Below are positions 47,201 to 53,200 of a DNA stretch of 64,000 nucleotides, one piece after another. The notes under the pieces are model-generated. The model saw only the letters and a list, made by a program, of their open reading frames with translations, searched no databases and was not told the DNA's origin. Source of the stretch: Shinisaurus crocodilurus (lineage: Eukaryota; Chordata; Lepidosauria; Squamata; Shinisauridae); the NCBI GenBank assembly GCA_021292165.1, contig JAHFWL010001241.1, forward strand, positions 17,472 through 81,471. Direction: 5' to 3'. Made by a program: the position numbers and the translations under genes. Position 1 is the stretch's first letter; the number at the start of each line of letters is the position of its first letter.

Positions 47201-50200
47201 TCTGTGATTTTATGAATCCCTGCTGTTACCTCCAACTGGAGATAATAGCGGAGAGGCGGGCAACAGGGGATGAGGCCACAGGCCAGTGCTGGGAGATGGG
47301 GCCTCCTCCAGGCACTGGCTGAGTAGTTTTGGGCAGTGCATCCCACCCTGCTTGGGAGGCACTGCATTAAGGCAGGGACTCAGCCAGTGCCAGGAGGAGT
47401 GGCCACTTTTCCTGGCACCGGCCGAGACCATTTGCACGGCATCCCGAAAGGGACAACATGCTTCATGTGAAACTAGGGACCTGGCCAGCATCAGGAGCAG
47501 CAGCTGTTCCTTCCAGCATTGGCTGTGGCCCTTTGTTGTGCTGAGAGGACCTCTGTGCTTCTCCCTGCAAGAGGAAAGCAAAATGGCCTGGGGGGGCTGG
47601 GTGGTGGTGATCGGAGGGTTCCATGTGTGGGCGGGCAGGCGGGGGTGATTTGGTCCCCCACCCTAAACTTGTTCTGCACCCGTGATATGTTAATTTTGTT
47701 GGGTTGGATCCAGATTTAGTCATAAGAACCATTTAAATCAGTGGGGCTTATATTAGTCATGGCTAGTTGATGATCTCCCATTGATTTCAGTGGTTAATTG
47801 GTCTACTACTATTTAGTATGGCTAAATCTGGATCTGACCCATAGTGTGCAGTTCTCTTTCTTGTTTTTATTTACTCTAAATTAAGTGTGCAGGTCCAGAT
47901 TGGGACCATCGTGTGTGGGGAGGTTAGATCCTTCCTTCCCAGCTGCTTCCCTTATGAATCTCACACACACACACACGCAGCAGTTAAAGAAAGAAGCATC
48001 CATTGCTACTGATTAAACTCCCACATCGATGGGGAAATCTGATCCCTTCCTCATCTTTCATGGACACAGGCTTTTCAGCTCCAGGAATGTGATCGGATCA
48101 CCATCCTACGAAATTCCCTGTGGGTCCATTGCAACCAGCTGTCCCTGCAGTGTGTGAAGGATGACGAGGTAAGGGAATTATAACGAGGTCAAAGTGTAAG
48201 AGAATCCCAGAAGTTATTAATGGAGTCAGTTACGCTCCTTGTAACCATTACAGAGTCATGTCCCAGGAAGTAATAGTTCCACTTTATTCTGTAGTAGTCA
48301 GACCTCATTTGGAGTATGATGTCCAGTTCTGGGTCACATTTTAAAGAGGATACTGGGCCAGCATCAAGGGTAGGCATGGTCGGGCACCTGACGAGGGCCC
48401 ACATCCCAGCAGAGGCCCACTGATAAGAGCCTCCTGGACCAGCTCTTCCTCTTCACCCTTGCAACCTGCTTGTTCACCTGCCTCTTGCTCTGGCCCAGGC
48501 AACGGTGGTGATGAGGAGGAGGAGCAGGAGATGCCACTGCCTGCTTGCTCCCTGGCTCTCTGCCTGCCAAGCGAGCGAGAGGTAGCAATGAAGGGAAAGA
48601 GGAGCAGTAGCAGCTGGTGACCATGGTGGTGAGAAGGTGAGTAAGGGAAGGGGCCCAGTGCAGGTGTCTTCCCCAAGGGCCCTCCAAAACCTGGAGCTGG
48701 CACCGGAAGGATATATAGACACATTGGAATGGGTTCAGAGAAAGGCAACAAAGATAGTCACAGATATGGAAAAGAAGTCCTGTGATGAAAGGCTGAAGGA
48801 GCCGGGTAGGTTTAGCTTGGGGAGAAGTCTGTTTGAGACGGGATGTGACAAGGGTTGTCACATAAAAGAGGGCAAAGATTTTGCGCTCCAGAGTTGCAGG
48901 ACCAGATCTACGGTGCCTTGCAGAAGTATTCACACACACACCCCTTTGACTTTTCCACATTTTGTTGTGTTACAACCTGGAACTGAAATGGATTTATTTG
49001 GCATTGTTACCACTTGATGTACACGAGACATCATTGCGAAGGTGTAAACAACAACATTGCGAAGGTGTAAAACATTTTTATTGTGGCACAAAAGTTAAGT
49101 AAACAGAAACAAACACCTTCACAGTGTTGAGTATCTCGTGTACATCAAGTGGTAACAATGTCAATTAAATCCATTTCAGTTCCAGGTTGCAACACAACAA
49201 AATGTGGAAAAGACAAAGGGGTGTGTGTGTGAATACTTCTGCAAGGCACTGTAATGTGCTTTAAGTTGCAGGAGAGGAGGTTTCAATGGAACATTAGGAG
49301 AAACTTCTTGGCTGCAAGAGCAGTCCAACAGTGGAAATATCTCCCTAGAGGGCTGGTGGGCTCTGCCTCACTTGGGGTTTTTTGCACAGACAGCCCTTTG
49401 TTGACAGTGCTCTAGATTTCTTGCATCAGGCAGGGGTTTGGACTAGATGACCTCCAACGCTTACCTCTGACTATGACTCAAAGTTTATCTAACAGGCCCT
49501 GTTTTGTTTTTTTAATTTTTTTGTACAGGCTTGCAACCTTGATATCAACAACCTTTTTGAAGAAACAAAAAAAGGAACTAAGATGGCTGGCAAAGTAGCA
49601 AGCATTAGCTTCTTAAAAATTTACTGACAATGGGCAAAAATGATTCTTCCCTTTCTTGGTTTCATAGCTATACGAAGAGGTTCGACTGAGCCTGGAGAAC
49701 TGCAACGTAGACTCGGATATGGATTACTTTGTTCAGAATAAGATGACAGGAATGGAGCCTCCAGGTAACCAAGTGCAGAGATCTTTTGTCTCTCTCATTT
49801 TTTTAAAAAAAATCTCTGCACTCCAAAAAGTGGGGCAGAAATAAGGATGAAACCCTTGAAGTGTGACACATTGCACTTCCGGCAAAGCAGGAGTATTGAA
49901 CCTCAGGAGTGTGGGGCCAAATTCAGCCCACCTGGTATTCCAATCTGGTGCTCTGGGGTTCCTCAGATGGCCACACACCCTTTCCCTTGAATTCGGCCCC
50001 TTGAGAGTTTCTCCGAAATGGAATACGGCCCTTGGGATGAAGGAGGTTCAACTCCCCTGCCGGTAAAGAATATGGGTAGTTAGGGCTGCAATGTTTGGCC
50101 TGTTAATCAATTAGATTAAATTAAATGTATTTCAGTTGATTAAAAAGGTTCCCCAGATCCATCAGGTAGCAGATTATTTTATCTATCCATCTATAAATGT

Positions 50201-53200
50201 TTAATGTGAGATTAAAATGGGACCGTACAAATCCATGGATGCCATGTGACTTCCGAACTGAGAACATAGCAATGATGTTTTCTGTGTTCTTTACTTGCTC
50301 CCGGCGAAGCTGCCATTGGCTATGAGAACTACTACGAAAGAGCACTGCCCGCCAGATCCTGCAGCAGTCCAGTCCCGACTTGTGGAATGATGAAGAGGTA
50401 AAGCAAACCATTCGTGGGATTTTGTGGAGGGGAGGGAAATGGGCCAAGGGAGTGTTGGTATTGCTACTCTGTGCAGGTGAGGCCAGATTTGGGGAGGGTG
50501 TGTGTGTGCTTGGGCAAGATTCTTTGTGTGGGCCCACCTCTTTGCTACTGTGACCGCTGCCTACCCACTTGCCCTGTCCCACTGGGCCCCAATCCACACC
50601 ACTGCCCAGAGGGAAAGGGCAAGACACCTCATCCACTCCACTTCCTTGCTCTCATCGCTCCTCGCAACCCATGGAGAAGGCAGGTGAACGGATGGCAAAG
50701 TACAGGAGGAGTACTTCACACACCGCATGCACTATGGAATTCGCTATCACAAGATCTGGTGATGGCTACCCGCTAAGATGGCACTGAAAGGGCATCGGAT
50801 GAATTCGTGGAGAGAGACTTGAGGCTACCAGTGGCTACTAGCCATGATGGCTATAGGCTATCTCTAGGATTCCCCCATGTGGTTTTTAAACAACTACATC
50901 TGGAGTGGGGAAGCTCAGGCTCCAGGTCCCAATCAATCATTTAGTGGTTTCCTAGCTTTTGTGGAGTTTCCCCCCTATTCTAAAAGGTTGGAATACTTCT
51001 CCTACGGCTTCGTTACTGGCTGTACAAGCTTTAAGCTAAAATATGATGGGGTGGTTGGGGTGGTTTTGGCCCCATCCCTTTTGCCTTCAGCCCCACCCAC
51101 CACTGGAATGTCCCTCCAGCTCCCTGAGAACTTCTCTGAAATGGAATTTGGCCCTTGGTCTGAAAGAGGTTCAGCACCCCTAATCTACATGAAACTGCTG
51201 GGGGATGTTATCTGGAGGTTTGGGCTGAAGTGTCATTGGCATGCATGTGATACTTGGTTCTCCCTCTCGTTTCCACCTAGGGAGGCTTTAGAACTCTTGA
51301 ATCAATGACTGGGTTCAGCCTGCCAACATGATAACCCACACTCAAGGGTTGAGTATGGGTTGTTGTTGAAATGTGGGTCATCGTGCTGTCTGAAGCCAGC
51401 TGAGATAACAAACCATGGAACAACCCGCAGTTCACAATCCAACAACAAACCATGGGTTCTCTTCATGGGTTGTTCATGGTTAACAAGCCATGGCTTGTTA
51501 GCACTGCTGGGTTCAGACAACACGATAACTCACGTTTCAACAACCACAGTTCAACAACTCAACCCACAGTCAACTCATACTCATTCCTTGAGTGTGGGTT
51601 ATTGTGTTGTCTGAAACCAGTCATCGTCTGGTGGTGATTTGGGGTGGATGAAGGTGAACAAGCTGAGGCTTACTGAAGGAACTGCACTGGCTACCTATTT
51701 GCTACCGGGTCAGGTTTAAGGTTCTGGTACTTTTGTACAAAGCCCGAAACAACTTGGAACCAGGTTACCTGAGAGAGCACCTTCTCCCTTACCAACCTGC
51801 CCAGTCACTGAGGTCATCAGATGGCATGTTCCTGGTGGTTCCTCATGGACCTTTGGCCTGATTGGAGTCCACCAGGAGAAGAGCCTTCAGTGTGGCAGCT
51901 CCATTCCTGCGGAACTCCCTGCCTCTGGAGGTCAGGCAGGCTCCAACATTGTGCAGCTTAGGGCTGTCTAGGACTTTTTTTCTGTCTAAACTTGCATAGG
52001 ATTGCATCCTAAATTGGGTTAAACTGAGCCTTAAATCTCATTTGTTTTCCACTTTTGTAAATGGGTTTTTTGGGGGGGCTGCTGATACTTTTAGATCCAA
52101 TTATTTATTGGATTTTAGTATTTTACTGGGCTGGATGTTTTTTTTTTATTACTAGTGGTTTGGGTTGATAGTAATTATTTGTATAATAATTATTATTATT
52201 TGTATTAAGCTGATTATTGGAAGTTACCTGGAAAGGTTTTCCATTAATGGCAGCCTATAAATATTTTACAATGAAATAAAATAAAATAAATTTAATTGCT
52301 GGATGACAATAGTGGGAGAGTCTATTACCCCCAAGGTCCTGCTTGTGGGTTTCCCCGTAGGCATTTGGTTGATAGTGGCAGAGGTAGGCCTTTGGTCTGA
52401 TCCAGCAGGACTCTTATGTTTGGAGAAGGGCCAGGGATTACTGAGGTCAGCTGTGTGTCCCCTGCTGGGATTTGGGCCTTGGCAGGTGATGCTGTCCCCG
52501 TGTGCTATAGAAACGGTACTAAAAAGGAGAAAAACAAAATAAACGTGCCAGGGTGTCATGCTGGATGTTGGGGGAATCTAACAGGCTCTGTCTGCAACTC
52601 ATCCCCGGCTTCTTACGGTTCTGCAGATTCTCAGGATTGCTCCACGGAAACAATCGAAATGCCACAGAAAGAATTATTCCTACAGCGCCCCCAGCTGGTA
52701 TGCATTTTAAAATACAAATTAGTTCTGAGAGCGTCATTTCGTTCATCATCTGTTTAAAAGGATTAAACAATAAACAGATGGACGTTTTTTTGTTATCCAA
52801 AGAGTGCTTTGAAGTGAGAAAGGGGGGAACCGTATGGGGAGAAGAGAAACATTGAAGCGTAAGGGTCCTATATGCACAATTAAAACATGGGAGCGAATTA
52901 GGCCCATCAGCCTTACTCCGAAGCAATAATTTCAGGTAGCAGATTCCAGAAGAGGTGCCATTGGATGGGGTGGGCCTTGGTGGGACACCCCAGTCTCTGG
53001 AAATCTTATTCAGCAACCCCGCTAGCTTTTGAAATTCCTTCATGCATTTCTCACCCACTTTCAAACAGAGCTTCAGTGCCATAAAGCAGGAGTGGGAAAC
53101 CTGTTGCTCTCCAGATGTTGACTACAACTCCCATCATTCCTGACCATTGGCCATGCTGGCTGGGGCTGATGGAAGTTTTAGTCCAGCAATTTTCTGGAGG

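Larger units (their letters stand above)
46366..48069. other. PSTPIP1 intron 9
   Basis: Includes a CR1 3' end (46905-47213) and a foldback repeat (47700-47842). The 123-codon minus frame at 47210-47581 is non-conserved and is not called. Confidence 0.5.
48274..49490 (+). mobile_element. CR1 LINE 3' part, interrupted twice
   Basis: CR1 segments at about 48274-48355, 48706-48910 and 49254-49490: gtccagttctgggtcacat; aaaggcaacaaagatagtc; ggtttggactagatgacctc. The gaps are filled by a P4 MITE and a Tc1-type MITE. Confidence 0.8.
50398..52626. other. PSTPIP1 intron 12
   Basis: Repeat-dominated: a CR1 fragment, a P3 MITE, a foldback and an L2-like LINE are annotated inside. 50410-50690 is unclassified. 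Confidence 0.5.

Noticed and set aside
48364..48960. 198-codon minus frame
   Set aside because: It spans a P4 MITE and CR1 antisense sequence; no family resemblance.
52519..53082. 187-codon minus frame
   Set aside because: It lies antisense to PSTPIP1 exon 13 and its introns, with no known domain.
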